Assembly (NCBI RefSeq): GCF_947179165.1
Contig: NC_077248.1
Coordinates: forward strand, 10,815,256-10,879,255
Source: Solanum dulcamara
Lineage: Eukaryota; Streptophyta; Magnoliopsida; Solanales; Solanaceae
Direction: 5' to 3'
Length of the DNA stretch: 64,000 nt
The notes under the pieces were generated by a model that saw only the letters and a list, made by a program, of their open reading frames with translations, was not told the origin of the DNA and did no database searches. This document shows, in pieces, positions 10,616 through 20,288 of the stretch. How positions within the stretch are numbered: position 1 is the first letter of the stretch; the number at the start of each line of letters is the position of its first letter. Both the position numbers and the translations under genes were made by a program.

Positions 10616-13071
10616 TGTCACGCCCCGAGAGGGTACCCTAGACATAACCGGCACTCGAAGGCCATCTCTGACCTCCGAGCGAACCACCTGATCCAGTCAC
10701 ACCTTCATTCAATCACATTCTCTTAGTGGAAACTCAATTAATAAAATGCTATTCACAATATGGGGGCCGAAGGCCAAACAACCATCAACCTTGACAAGAA
10801 TTTTTAAAAAAGAGGTTACTCAAAAGAACAGTTCAACATTTCTACACTCCGATCTATGAAGCCTCTATCAAAGTCTAGAAGGTGCCAATGATAAGCCCAT
10901 GGCTACCAACAATCCAAAATAAAAGAAATAACAACAAAACTATACAAGGAAACTCGATATCCTCCGGAAACTAGGAGGACTCACCAACTGGCTGGAAATG
11001 TGTGGATAATCAACGGTGCGCCGGCTGACGATCTCTGGTACCTGTCTCTGCATCATGAAAGGATGCAGGCCAAATGGCGTCAGTACATGGAATGTACGAG
11101 TATGTAAAATGGCCGAATACAACGAACATCAGGGAGAATCAAATCAACTCGAAATCTCAACTCAGGGAAATAACAACTCAATCAAGTGCCCTAAGTCTAA
11201 ACAAGAATATGATTTAGACGGGACCAATCACATACAATTCAACTCAATCCGACTCAGAGTACTATCAAGACCTATTTGGGAGTTTCTCTTACCCGACAAC
11301 CATCACTTATGAGCCAGTGAAAGTACAACAAGCCGACGTTGTTGCCGCGTCCGTTCATACCTTGCCAGGGTATGAACGAATCAACCAATCATGGATCCAA
11401 TCCAACCAAGTTCTATAATGTCAGGACAAACATTTTGGGGAAACATCCGACTTTAACGGTTCAATCCTCTCCTACGTTTGGCGACGTAGTTATTGGGTTC
11501 GAGTATGGACTTTACTCTTGCCCAATTCGGTGCTCGATACTCCTCCCAAGACTCAATGCTCATAAAACTCCATCCAATCAACTCAATCAAATCATATCGA
11601 CAAGTTTCATTACAACCTTGTCAACTCATCAACTCTATCATGATCAAATCTTTTCCAATCATACTATCCGGTCAATCTTAGTCATATCTTTAAAAAGAAA
11701 TTTGAATGCACACTTATAGCAACATGTAAGCACAACTAATCATTTCCTCTATCCATTTATTCAATCTTTGAAACTCATCACAACTCCAAGGCTTTAAGTC
11801 AACAATTTAAGATAAGCAACATTTTAAAGAAAATAGCATTCTTCATCATAATCCACATAATTAAGAAGATCAATAAACATATTTAACAACTCATCTTTAT
11901 CGACTCATACTCACATAAAGACTCAATTTAGGAACTTTTTGGCTCAACAACATCAACACATATAGAATCAAATACATAGGGGACAAAGTTCATACAAGCA
12001 TAAACCATACCAAGAAACTCCATTTTTATGGACATCTAACCTCAAAGCAAGAGTAGGGCACATGGGTGGACTCACCCCATGTTTTAGATGGCCTTACATA
12101 CCTTAGTAAAGACTTGGAGAGAACCTTGATGTTGGGTCTTCAATGGAGGACTCAAATCTTGAAGCTCTTGGGACAAGTCTTTATTGAGAATGAAGAAGGA
12201 GAAGGAGATGAAGAAGAGAGAGGGAGAGAGGAACTTCTAGGGCTTTTAGAGAGAGAGAGAGAGCTGGAAATTTTGTCCCAAAACGACCAAGGGCAATACA
12301 TATATAACTTGGGTAAGTTCCCAAATTATCCCTCCTCAAAAGTTCTGAAAATAGGCTAAAAATGTACCTGGCGCGATAGTGGCGCATCGCGCCATTGCAG
12401 CGCCAGGCTGATTACGCCTAAAACCTGCACACCTCGTAGTGGCGCGCCGCGCCAGAGACCAAACTACTGAGGCATGTTTCTGGCGCGATAGTGGCGCGTC
12501 GCGCCCTTATAGCGCCAAGGCCATTGTTCTGAGTTCTGGGAATTTGGCCTGAAAAACCCTGCACAACTTTTAGTGGCGCGCCGCGCCAGAGCCCAAACTA
12601 CTGAGGCATGTTTCTGGTGCGATAGGGACGCATCGCGCCACTGCGGCGCCAAGCCCAGTTTTCCAGCAATTGCAACCCAGGCTTGAAAATCTCTGCTGTG
12701 CTAGTTCATCTTAGGATCGTCATAACTTTCGACTTCGAACTCCAAAAGTTACATTCTTGGTGGCGTTGGAAAGAAGACTCAACGACCTTTAATTTGATGG
12801 GTCATGGGCCACCCAGATTGTCTTCTTTCAAAAGATAGGGTCTTTAGAAGTCGAGCCCTTATGCGAACTCCTACCCAAACTTAGCCACGACGAATCTTTT
12901 GGATTTAATTTGATCCTAGGGGTCCTTCACGACCCCACCTCACCTCTAACGCTGCTCAAATTCTCAAAGACTCATCTCAACTCATGCATACGCTCCTCAA
13001 TACTCGAGTTCGACCCTACCCGTATACAAGGAGGGTTTGAATTCTAGGGGAAGATTTTGAGGGGTGTTACA
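10616..13071 (-). mobile_element. Solo LTR of a Ty3/gypsy element
   Basis: On the minus strand it begins TGTAACACCCC at 13071 and ends GGGGCGTGACA at 10616. Identical 5-bp duplications TTTAT flank it (10611-10615 and 13072-13076). It has no internal domain. It belongs to the family of the LTRs at 1161-4236 and 35107/38279. On the minus strand it carries the GC-rich block, a TATA-like stretch (TATATATG near 12305), a CT-rich leader and the GTATGTAAGG donor-like motif near 12100. The two open frames seen inside (11016-11312 and 11339-11719) are shadows of LTR sequence. Confidence 0.9.
12365..12650 (-). repeat. GC-rich palindromic tandem block in LTR
   Basis: The phrase AGTGGCGCGCCGCGCCAGAG, followed by CCAAACTACTGAGGCATG, occurs near 12437 and again near 12572, a period of about 135 bp. 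GGCGC and GCGCC half-sites alternate throughout. The surrounding LTR is AT-rich, so the block stands out. Confidence 0.75.
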
Positions 13072-13338
13072 TTTATGTCCTCTAATTTTTGGTGTGCATA
13101 AATACACATTATTATGCCACGTAAAATGTGTCTACTTGTTCAATTTTATACAAATTTAAGCATCTACTTGTGCACACTAAAAATTAGAGAACATAAAATT
13201 CAGTTAAAATCAAGTTAAATGACGTCATATTTATGTATTATGCCTTTAAACATCATTAGTAGCTTTGAAGAGCGCTTTTAACGCCATAAAATTTTAGTGG
13301 AGGACAATTTAGAGATCGTTTTCGTCTTATCCAGAAAT

Positions 13339-13743
13339 GCAATAAAAAGAGTATGATACATGATTATTATAATGTACCACATATGTAAGTACATTTGTAC
13401 AACTTAATAAGCTTAAAAGTTTTTAGCCTTGATTTTCTTTTTAAAAAAACATTCTTATTTGTAATTTTGTAATATCACACTATCATTTTAAAATAAGTTT
13501 TAAATATTTTAACTAATACAATTTGTATAATACAGCGAGATATACAAACGGAAATTGACATAGCAACTGAAACTATAGCTATGGAATGTAATTAGATAAA
13601 CTGTAAATAAGGAGCCTAATTATGTTTTAAGTCTTTGCTATTTTTGAAAATTTCTATTAAAACAATTCCATCAAGGTCCCCGTCCGATCCCACTAAGCTC
13701 AGCTTGTCTCGTCTCGATGGACAACCTTAAGTCCGGTTAAGGT
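13339..13743. repeat. 405-bp duplicate of sequence at 52918-53323
   Basis: The text from GCAATAAAAAGAGTATGATA to GTCCGGTTAAGGT recurs with scattered differences at 52918-53323. There it begins exactly at the 5' end of the Ve-like receptor pseudogene, so it is probably former upstream sequence of such a gene, or a mobile element that landed there. No terminal repeats were identified. Confidence 0.75.
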
Positions 13744-14015
13744 GGCAATTATATGTTGTTACACAGGGTTACTTTTGCAAAAATGCATGAGTCCAGATAT
13801 TGGTGAATTTGCTTTTGGTAACAAAGGGAGAATCTTGATTTTAATTTTCTTGTATCTTGAATTATATATGTTTCTGCTGGTGGAGTTTTGGTCTCTATTA
13901 TTTTGATTTGTTCTATTTTTTGGGTTGGTGCAATTGATGGTGTTGGATTAGAAGAAAAAGGTGTGATTTGGAGATGGGATGGATTGATAAATGCAATAAA
14001 TATTAAATTTGTTAT
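13741..14015 (+). pseudogene. AVT1-like amino-acid transporter fragment, inverted partner
   Basis: Plus-strand reading gives VAIICCYTGLLLQKCM, then PDIGEFAFGNKGRIL and LELYM. It jumps, by a deletion, to SAGGVLVSIILICSIFWVGA and DGVGLEEKGVIWRW. These are consecutive membrane segments of the AVT1 group (AAAP family, vacuolar proton-coupled amino-acid export) with one block missing. It lacks a start, the N-terminal exon and the C-terminal half. It converges tail-to-tail with the second fragment on the minus strand, with the junction near 14015. Confidence 0.75.
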
Positions 14016-15429
14016 TGTGGTATGCAGTTTTCCCAACAATATGCAATTCCATGAAGGATAGGAGCCAATTTCCCAAAGGTAATTTTGAACCCAACAAATT
14101 GAACAAACCAAAACAATAGAGGCCAAAACTCCACTGGAAGAAACATAAGCCAATAAACCTAAACTTTTCAAGCATGTTGTTGGCAATAATATAATAACAA
14201 TTAAGAAAACAAAAACTTCTCTTCCAACAATTTAAGACAACCAACATGAATTTTTGCATTTGGGAATAATTTATGCAAGTTGTCACCTTCTAATATGAGG
14301 AATTCAATTGCAACAAAGTAAAGTTCAAAATACAAGAAAATTGAAATCAAGATTCCCCCTTTGTTACCAAAAGCAAATTCACCAATATCTGGATGTCTTG
14401 ATTGATGGTGAGGCACTCATTGATTTTTGCAAAAGTAACCCTGTGTAACATCATATAACTGCTACCAAAAAAAGTATCATCAAACATAACCATCCACCTT
14501 GTGAAAGTGCATAGGGTACTGATATTATTCCAATACCTATATGAAAGAAAGGGAAAAAAGAGACTTTAAGTATTATGTATCAAGCTCGTAATTAAATATT
14601 TATGCAGCCAAATCACTTATAAGGTGGTTACAGATAAATTTATCTATATGATACACATAGGTAAGACGATTGAAATAGTAATAAGTAACTTGTTATAACA
14701 TGTTGAACAAGACTACTAATAACGTAAAAAAAAATTATTTTGTCGATGTATATAACTCAAATTAAACTATACAACAACAAATCGCAACATACCTAGTGAA
14801 ATTCCATAAGTGGTGTCCAAGAAGGGTGGTGTATACACATCCTTAACCCTACCTTAGCTTATGAGGATAGAGAGGTTGTTTTCGATAGACCCTCGACTCA
14901 AGTAAATTAAGTATAACAGAACAAGAAGGAAAAGAGAATACCAATAGCACCAACAAATAATATGATAAACAAAGGGAAGAAATGGATGGTACCTATAATC
15001 AGACCCAACCGTTGCAGTACTTGAGAATAAAGAAAAAATTCTTCTCTTTTTATCTATCTTAAGGTTGCTACCGATTCCTTATCTGTTATCCTAATGTATA
15101 AGGAATTAAAGTAGGACCAAAACAAAATACAATTAATAAAAGAAAACTAGACAATACAACTACCTTACTAACCTCTAATCCTCGACCCCCATATTCTCCA
15201 TAAAAATCATGTCTTGGGTAAACTAAGTGATTAAGACTTAAAATTAAACTATACTAACTCAAATATTCATAACAAAAATTGAAGTAATTATGTCTTTAAA
15301 AAAAACAAATAATGAGATATTTACCTGATAATGCATTAACACCATTGAAGCATGTTCTAAAGAAAGAGGCTCCTTCCAGAATTTGTGGAATCTGATTTTG
15401 GCTCTCAATTTTCTCCACACTATGGGATT
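14016..15429 (-). pseudogene. AVT1-like amino-acid transporter pseudogene
   Basis: Exon-like block 15429-15325 (minus) encodes EGASFFRTCFNGVNALSG and ends at a donor CAG|GTAAATATC. The second block starts at 14536 after TATAG and encodes GIGIISVPYALSQGGWLCLM, CYTGLLLQKSM, IGEFAFGNKGGILISIFLYF, IEFLILEGDNLHKLFPN, PTTCLKSLGLLAYVSSSGVL. The joins keep phase across the intron. Members of the family run to about 400-550 residues; here the protein ends near 14016, where the inverted copy starts. A TGA replaces an expected Cys just before CYTG near 14446, and frameshifts occur near 14395 and 14220. The gene is dead. Confidence 0.8.
14766..14985 (-). repeat. TS-type SINE
   Basis: The plus strand shows the inverted TTG tail (ACAACAACAAATCGCAACAT), then AAATTCCATAAGTGGTGTCC and GAGAGGTTGTTTTCGATAGA, followed by CCCTCGACTCAAG. 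These are diagnostic phrases of the Solanaceae TS SINE on the minus strand. It lies inside the intron of the AVT1-like pseudogene. The outer boundary is approximate. Confidence 0.75.
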
Positions 15430-15898
15430 TCATATTTTTTTATTGTCCTAATTAACACCAAAATGCTAGTTTATACATTGGGCTTTAGTAGATTTTGATA
15501 GAATAAAAAAGGACAGTTCGGTGCACTAAAGTTCCACTATGCGCAGGATTCGGAGAAGAGTTTATTAATACTAATTTAGAATACGTATTTGCATGTATGC
15601 ATTGCATCAATTAATAAAAAAATGTATATTAAAAAAATCAAAATAACAGTTGATGTTAAAATATATATGACATTAGTTTGAATGATTTAGTGTTCCGTCA
15701 CTAAATAAAGTTACATCAACTATGAATTATTTTTTTAATCCTCAATGCATTATATTTATAACGAACTCATTCTTCGATAAAGGTATAGAAAGTTGTAGTT
15801 GATAGTGTATTTTCGTCACTAAAAAGGTTATTAATACAGAGAAAACTATCTTGTCACTAATATTTTAGTTTAATTAGTGATGTCATCAATTGTCACTG
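15430..15898. other. AT-rich spacer with TCACTAA motifs
   Basis: No coding frame. Repeated GTCACTAA / TTAGTGA words suggest a decayed CACTA-type MITE, but termini are missing. Confidence 0.3.
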
Positions 15899-16255
15899 GT
15901 ATACCCCATTTTAACTCGAAGTCAAATGGTGTAGAAAATACCGGTGATTCTTATGTTATTTTAAAGAGTCGTCACCTAATTATTTTAAAGGTGAATTAGG
16001 ACATCTATTTTGCTAATGTAATTCTCGATTAACTTTATATTAAAATTTGCTTAATAATAATTCTAGGTAAGAGTTCTAATTATCCTAAAGGGAAGGTGTA
16101 AGACATCCTTTAAGATCCGTTACAAACGTTTAATCGGCCAAACTTAGGTTAATTAATTTAAAAACTAAATGTGGGTGCTAAAAAATTAAATAATTGAGTT
16201 ACCAAGATGGAAAGCATTTTTAACCTTTGAAAAACTTCTTACATTTGTAGTAGAA
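15899..16255 (+). repeat. Possible gypsy LTR 5' remnant
   Basis: GTATACCCCATTTTAACTCG, then AAAGAGTCGTCACCTAATTA and AAAGGTGAATTAGGACA resemble the start of a common Solanaceae LTR family. The 3' end is not seen. It stops near a Helitron-like terminus at 16256. Confidence 0.4.
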
Positions 16256-16284
16256 CTAGTTCTGAGACACGTGTGTTGCACATG
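16256..16284 (-). other. Helitron-like 3' terminus
   Basis: On the minus strand a short hairpin (CATGTG / CACGTG stem with one mismatch) is followed by TCTCAGAA and then CTAG before T. This fits the hairpin-plus-CTRR end of plant Helitrons. The 5' end was not located. Confidence 0.4.
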
Positions 16285-16650
16285 ATTTACTCAATTATGT
16301 AATTAATCAGTTAAGGTACTTAATTTTTTCTTCCTTCTACAAAGCCAATTTCAATATGTAGAAAATTTTAATGTTATAAATCCTATAAAAATATAGTTTT
16401 GATTTATAATGATTTCGGTTATCTTCTTCTACATGGCTTATATTTTTCTACTTGTATATCATTGAAGTTGAGATAAATAAAACTTCAATTATCTTATCAA
16501 ATTAGTGAAAGACATGAACACTATTTTCTTCCTTTCTTGCTTAATCATTTAATACATTTCTAAGCCAAGTTTAATTTATGAGATATATGACAACAACTTT
16601 AATTTATGATTGTTCTTTCTAGTGATTTTACAATAAAAGAAAGAAGTAAA

Positions 16651-17050
16651 TTGTGAAAGAAACTGAAATTCATAATATTAAATTTAACTTTCATGTTTTA
16701 AAATTTGTTAGTCGACTTAATAAGAAGGCTGAATTTTTAATCTCATAAAATTCTACATTTAACTCCTGAAAATAAAAGAAGAAAGCCCTCGTAATATGAG
16801 AGAAATAAAAAGGAACATCCTGAACGTGGTTCCATAGCATGATGTTTATTTATTGTGAAAGAAACTAAAATTCATACTATTAGATTTAACTTTCATATTT
16901 TAAAATTTGTTAGTCGACTTAATAAGAAGGCTGAATTTTTAATCTCATAAAATACTACATTTAACTTCTGAAAATAAAAGAAGAAAGCTCTCGTAATATG
17001 AGAGAAATAAAAAGGAACATCCTGAACGTGGTTATGTTTATTTATTGAAA
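16651..17050. repeat. Tandem duplication, 202-bp period
   Basis: TTGTGAAAGAAACT begins at 16651 and again at 16853. The following text (GTTAGTCGACTTAATAAGAA, AGGAACATCCTGAACGTGGT) recurs with few differences. The second unit is shorter near the end, missing CCATAGCATGATG. No function is recognised; the 62-codon minus-strand frame in it has no known motif. Confidence 0.85.
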
Positions 17051-17995
17051 TTCCACATACACAATTTATTGCTAAAACCAAACAGAAGAGGAAGTAAAGA
17101 TGTAACGTCCATAATCAGATTGGTAATTAGACAAATATTGGAATAATTTTTTTTTAGCTACAATAATACAGAAACAACAAAGGTAACACTATTTTCTTGT
17201 GAAAAGCAAATACTACATCATAGAAAAAATATATAGAAAAACAAATCGTTTATTATGGAAATATACATAGAAAAGAAACAATTATAAGCATAAAGGACAC
17301 TTACTAAAAGTAACAGTAAAAAGAGAAATTTTGTTTGCTCCGACAATCTTGTCCGAGACTCCCTCCCTTCATTCAATATGCTTGACTATTTTTTTTATAC
17401 GTCTTGGTATGTCTATCTTTGACATTTATGAATCAGCTAATTTGATATAAAATTTTGAATTGGTTGTATGTGATGTAGATAGTAAGAAGGTATGCCAGAT
17501 GAAAAGGATTTTTTTTTTAAAAAAAAAAAAGAAGGAACTTTTCAATTGAGGATAATTTTTGGTAAAGTCTAATTGATTTCATATCTATTTTTATAAGTGA
17601 AAGAAAGAAAACAAAAAGATTGAAACGAATGAATAAGTAATAATTGTAGGAAGCAAAAAGGAACAAATATTGAATGAAAATATTGATATCAAGAACTATG
17701 TACGTTTCAATTCGTTGAATCTAATGAGGGGTGAGGGGATTCAAGTCTTCTTTTTTAATGGTCACAAATTAATTCTTTTTATTGTCTATTCTTTGATAAA
17801 TTTGTGGCCATTTAAACCTTATAATAATTTATTAGCCATTACATATAACCCACGTCTCATAAAAAACATAATTAATTCATTAAAATTTTATCATTTACTA
17901 TTTAATTAATTAGATATTTTATAATATTTTAATTAAGTATCAGGGTGAAATAAAAATTCAACTTTACACTTTGGAGTTTTTCATTTTTAATAATA
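17051..17995. other. AT-rich stretch, nothing recognised
   Basis: Long A and T runs, with no frame or repeat that could be supported. Confidence 0.35.
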
Positions 17996-18022
17996 CTAGT
18001 TTAGAGAACGTGTTTTGCACGT
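17996..18022 (-). other. Helitron-like 3' terminus
   Basis: Minus strand: hairpin ACGTG-CAAAA-CACGT (18022-18008), eight bases, then CTAG (17999-17996) followed by T. It is nearly the same as the terminus at 45084-45110, so both should be the same Helitron family. Confidence 0.5.
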
Positions 18023-18359
18023 GTGTCTTACGTCATCAATAAAATTATAAATAATTATTTTTTAAATTCATCCTCAATATTAATTATTTATTCTCTAAAT
18101 TGTTTTCAAATGAATATTAACTTATGAAAAATGTTCGTGTGCTTTGATATAAAATAGAGAGATTATATTTTATTTTCTCTAGCGTGAAATCTAATTGTAA
18201 AGGGAAAAGGAAATAATATTTTGCTAAGGGTCTTCCTTTAAAATTGAAAGTCATACCCAAGAGGCTAACAACACGATAGTTTTTCCACTAAATCAATACA
18301 CCTAAAAATATAATTAAACCCCACAATTTATATCATAATTAGGAATAAATGCAAAAAAT

Positions 18360-18376
18360 GGGGGGGGGGGGGGGGG
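18360..18376 (+). repeat. G17 homopolymer
   Basis: Seventeen consecutive G bases in AT-rich surroundings. Its length may be affected by sequencing or assembly. Confidence 0.9.
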
Positions 18377-18968
18377 CTACTATGCCCTATATAATCATTC
18401 TAGAAAAATGCCTATTAGCATATGCTAAATAATCAGTGCAAGTAAGGATGGTAATTTCAGCCCGTTTAAGTAAAATGAATCCATTTAGTCCATATTTATT
18501 TCAATGGTCACTCATATTTTGGTAAATATGGATTGACCAATTTCAAAAACTCATACAAATATGGACAAAGTGGTTAAAATATAGGTATTCATATAGACCT
18601 TTAGATCACCCACCTATAATAAAAATTTCTAATTGCACTAAAAATATGTTTTATTTTAAAAAAATAATAAGAAAATTGGGGTGAGTGGGGGTAGGGTGGA
18701 GGGTGGATTGGGGGTTGTAGGGATTAGAGCAATAGCAATTTTTCTTTGATTTAATTTTTTTTTTTTTGGCTTTAGGAGATTAAAGTGGGTTAGATGAATT
18801 TTACCTAAATCATATTTGACCAAATTCATACTTACCCATATTTTATATGGGTGGATTATAATTCAATCCATTTTGGCTCAATCCATATTGAATCCAAATC
18901 CAATCCTATCCAACCATTTTCCACCCCCAAGTGCAAGTATGTGATTTTAAAATTTTAGCTATTTGTAC
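18377..18968. other. Non-coding stretch, possibly a foldback MITE
   Basis: Inverted-looking text (ATCCATTTAGTCCATATTTA near 18480; ATTCAATCCATTTTGGCTC near 18860) suggests a foldback element, but no terminal repeats or target duplication could be fixed. Confidence 0.3.
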
Positions 18969-19242
18969 TGTTAAATAATGTTGAGTTAGTTAGATGTTGA
19001 GCTGGAAGTTAGTTGAAGATTAGTTGCTGAGTTGGAAGTTAGTTACAAATTAGTCATTGAGTTTGATATAACAGAATTAGTTGTATAGTTAGCTTGAAGA
19101 ACAAGCTGACAATGCTCTATATAAGAGCATGTGTAATGCATTGTATACACAGAAAACAATCACCAATGAAACTTTATTCTCTATACTACTGCTTCTTCTA
19201 TTCTTCCTCACTTAGTACTGTAGATTAGATAGAAATTTGATA
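18969..19242 (+). mobile_element. 5' LTR of a Ty1/copia element
   Basis: Starts TGTTAAATAATGTTGAG and ends AGAAATTTGATA; the partner LTR at 23616-23886 starts the same way and ends TTTGACA. It contains CTATATAAGAGCATGTGTAA, a TATA-type promoter with downstream start region. The 5-bp flanks are TGTAC (18964-18968) and CGTAC (23887-23891), a target duplication with one mismatch. Confidence 0.9.
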
Positions 19243-19254
19243 TGATATTAGAGC
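19243..19254 (+). other. Primer binding site
   Basis: TGATATTAGAGC directly follows the 5' LTR. It differs at two positions from TGGTATCAGAGC, complementary to initiator-methionine tRNA, and fits post-insertion decay. Confidence 0.7.
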
Positions 19255-19319
19255 AGCGATCGTTATAGTTCTCGCATTACAAGGTTTCTGAAAGTAACTC
19301 AAGCTCAATTGTTGAAGCC

Positions 19320-20288
19320 ATGGTTAGTTCAGAGGCATCGTAGAAAGGAACCACTCAGATTTCACAACTAGATTACACTCATTCATTTTTTTACAGCCTT
19401 CAGATACACCGGGAGCTACATTGATTAGTTTGAAGTTAACATGACCAAAAAATTATACATTGTGGAGAAGATCAATGGGACTAGCTTTGCTGGGAAAGAA
19501 TAAGCTAGGTCTAATTGATGGTGCTCGAAGTATGTACAAGGGAGAATTGGCAAAACAATGGGATAGATGTAATGCATTGGTCCTTTCATGGATCAGTGGA
19601 GTGGTTGCACCAGAGTTAATCTCTAGTATAGTACTTACCTCGATGCAAAAAAGTGTAGGATGAGTTCAAAGAGAGATTTCACAAATCAAACATCACCAGG
19701 ATCTATCAATTGTGCTGAGAAATTTCCATGATGACACAAGGTACATATTCAATCACTAGCTATTACTCTAAGTTGAAGGATTGCTGGGATGAACTAGATC
19801 TATTAGCACCTCAGCCTTCTATGTGTGAGGGTACAGAATCAGGAGAATACATAATGTATTTGAATAATCAAAGATTGCTCCAATTCCTAATGGGATTAAA
19901 TGAGACTCACATCCACGTAAGGAGTTATATTCTTCTTAGAACACCAATTTTAAGTGTGAATCAAGCATATTCTGTAATAGTGCTGGAAGAGGGTCAAAGG
20001 AAACTAGGAGTAGTTGATCTCACTAGAGATTCCTTGAGTTTGTTAGCTGCAAGTAGAGATGGTAATTTTAGATCTAAAAAGCCTATGAGTGGTAAAACTA
20101 TAGGTACTATTCCTGGTACCGTATGTGATCACTGTAGGTATAAAGGTCATTTGAAGAAGAATTGTTATAGATTAGTTGACTGTCCTCCTTATTTTAAAAG
20201 TAGGAAACACCTAGAAACACAAGAAGGAAAAGATCCAGGACAAGTAATCCAGGAAGGAACTATCCACAAGCACATCATGCTGCTATAA
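19320..20288 (+). pseudogene. Ty1/copia gag, degenerate
   Basis: After the ATG at 19320 the frame breaks early (TAG at 19341). The family signature SDTPGATLIS and LWRRSMGLALLGKNKLGLID appears in a shifted frame. The block 19728-20288 gives YYSKLKDCWDELDLL, FLMGLNETH and RSYILLRTPIL. A CCHC zinc knuckle CDHCRYKGHLKKNC lies near 20130-20170. This is the nucleocapsid half of a copia polyprotein. It is homologous to the gag fragment at 559-1060. Confidence 0.85.

Larger units (their letters stand above)
10567..13244. mobile_element. Mutator-like MITE, copy E, interrupted by a solo LTR
   Basis: Left part 10567-10615 begins GGCATAATACATAAACATA; right part 13072-13244 ends TATTTATGTATTATGCC. Between them lies the solo LTR 10616-13071. 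Flanks are identical 10-bp duplications TTTAAACATC (10557-10566 and 13245-13254). Without the LTR it would be about 220 bp, similar to its siblings. Confidence 0.8.

Noticed and set aside
11016..11719. Open frames of 98, 126 and 62 codons
   Set aside because: They lie on the antisense strand of a solo LTR and are not shared with the related LTRs.
16893..17081. 62-codon frame over the 202-bp duplication
   Set aside because: No motif; it exists only because the repeat is AT-rich and lacks stops by chance.
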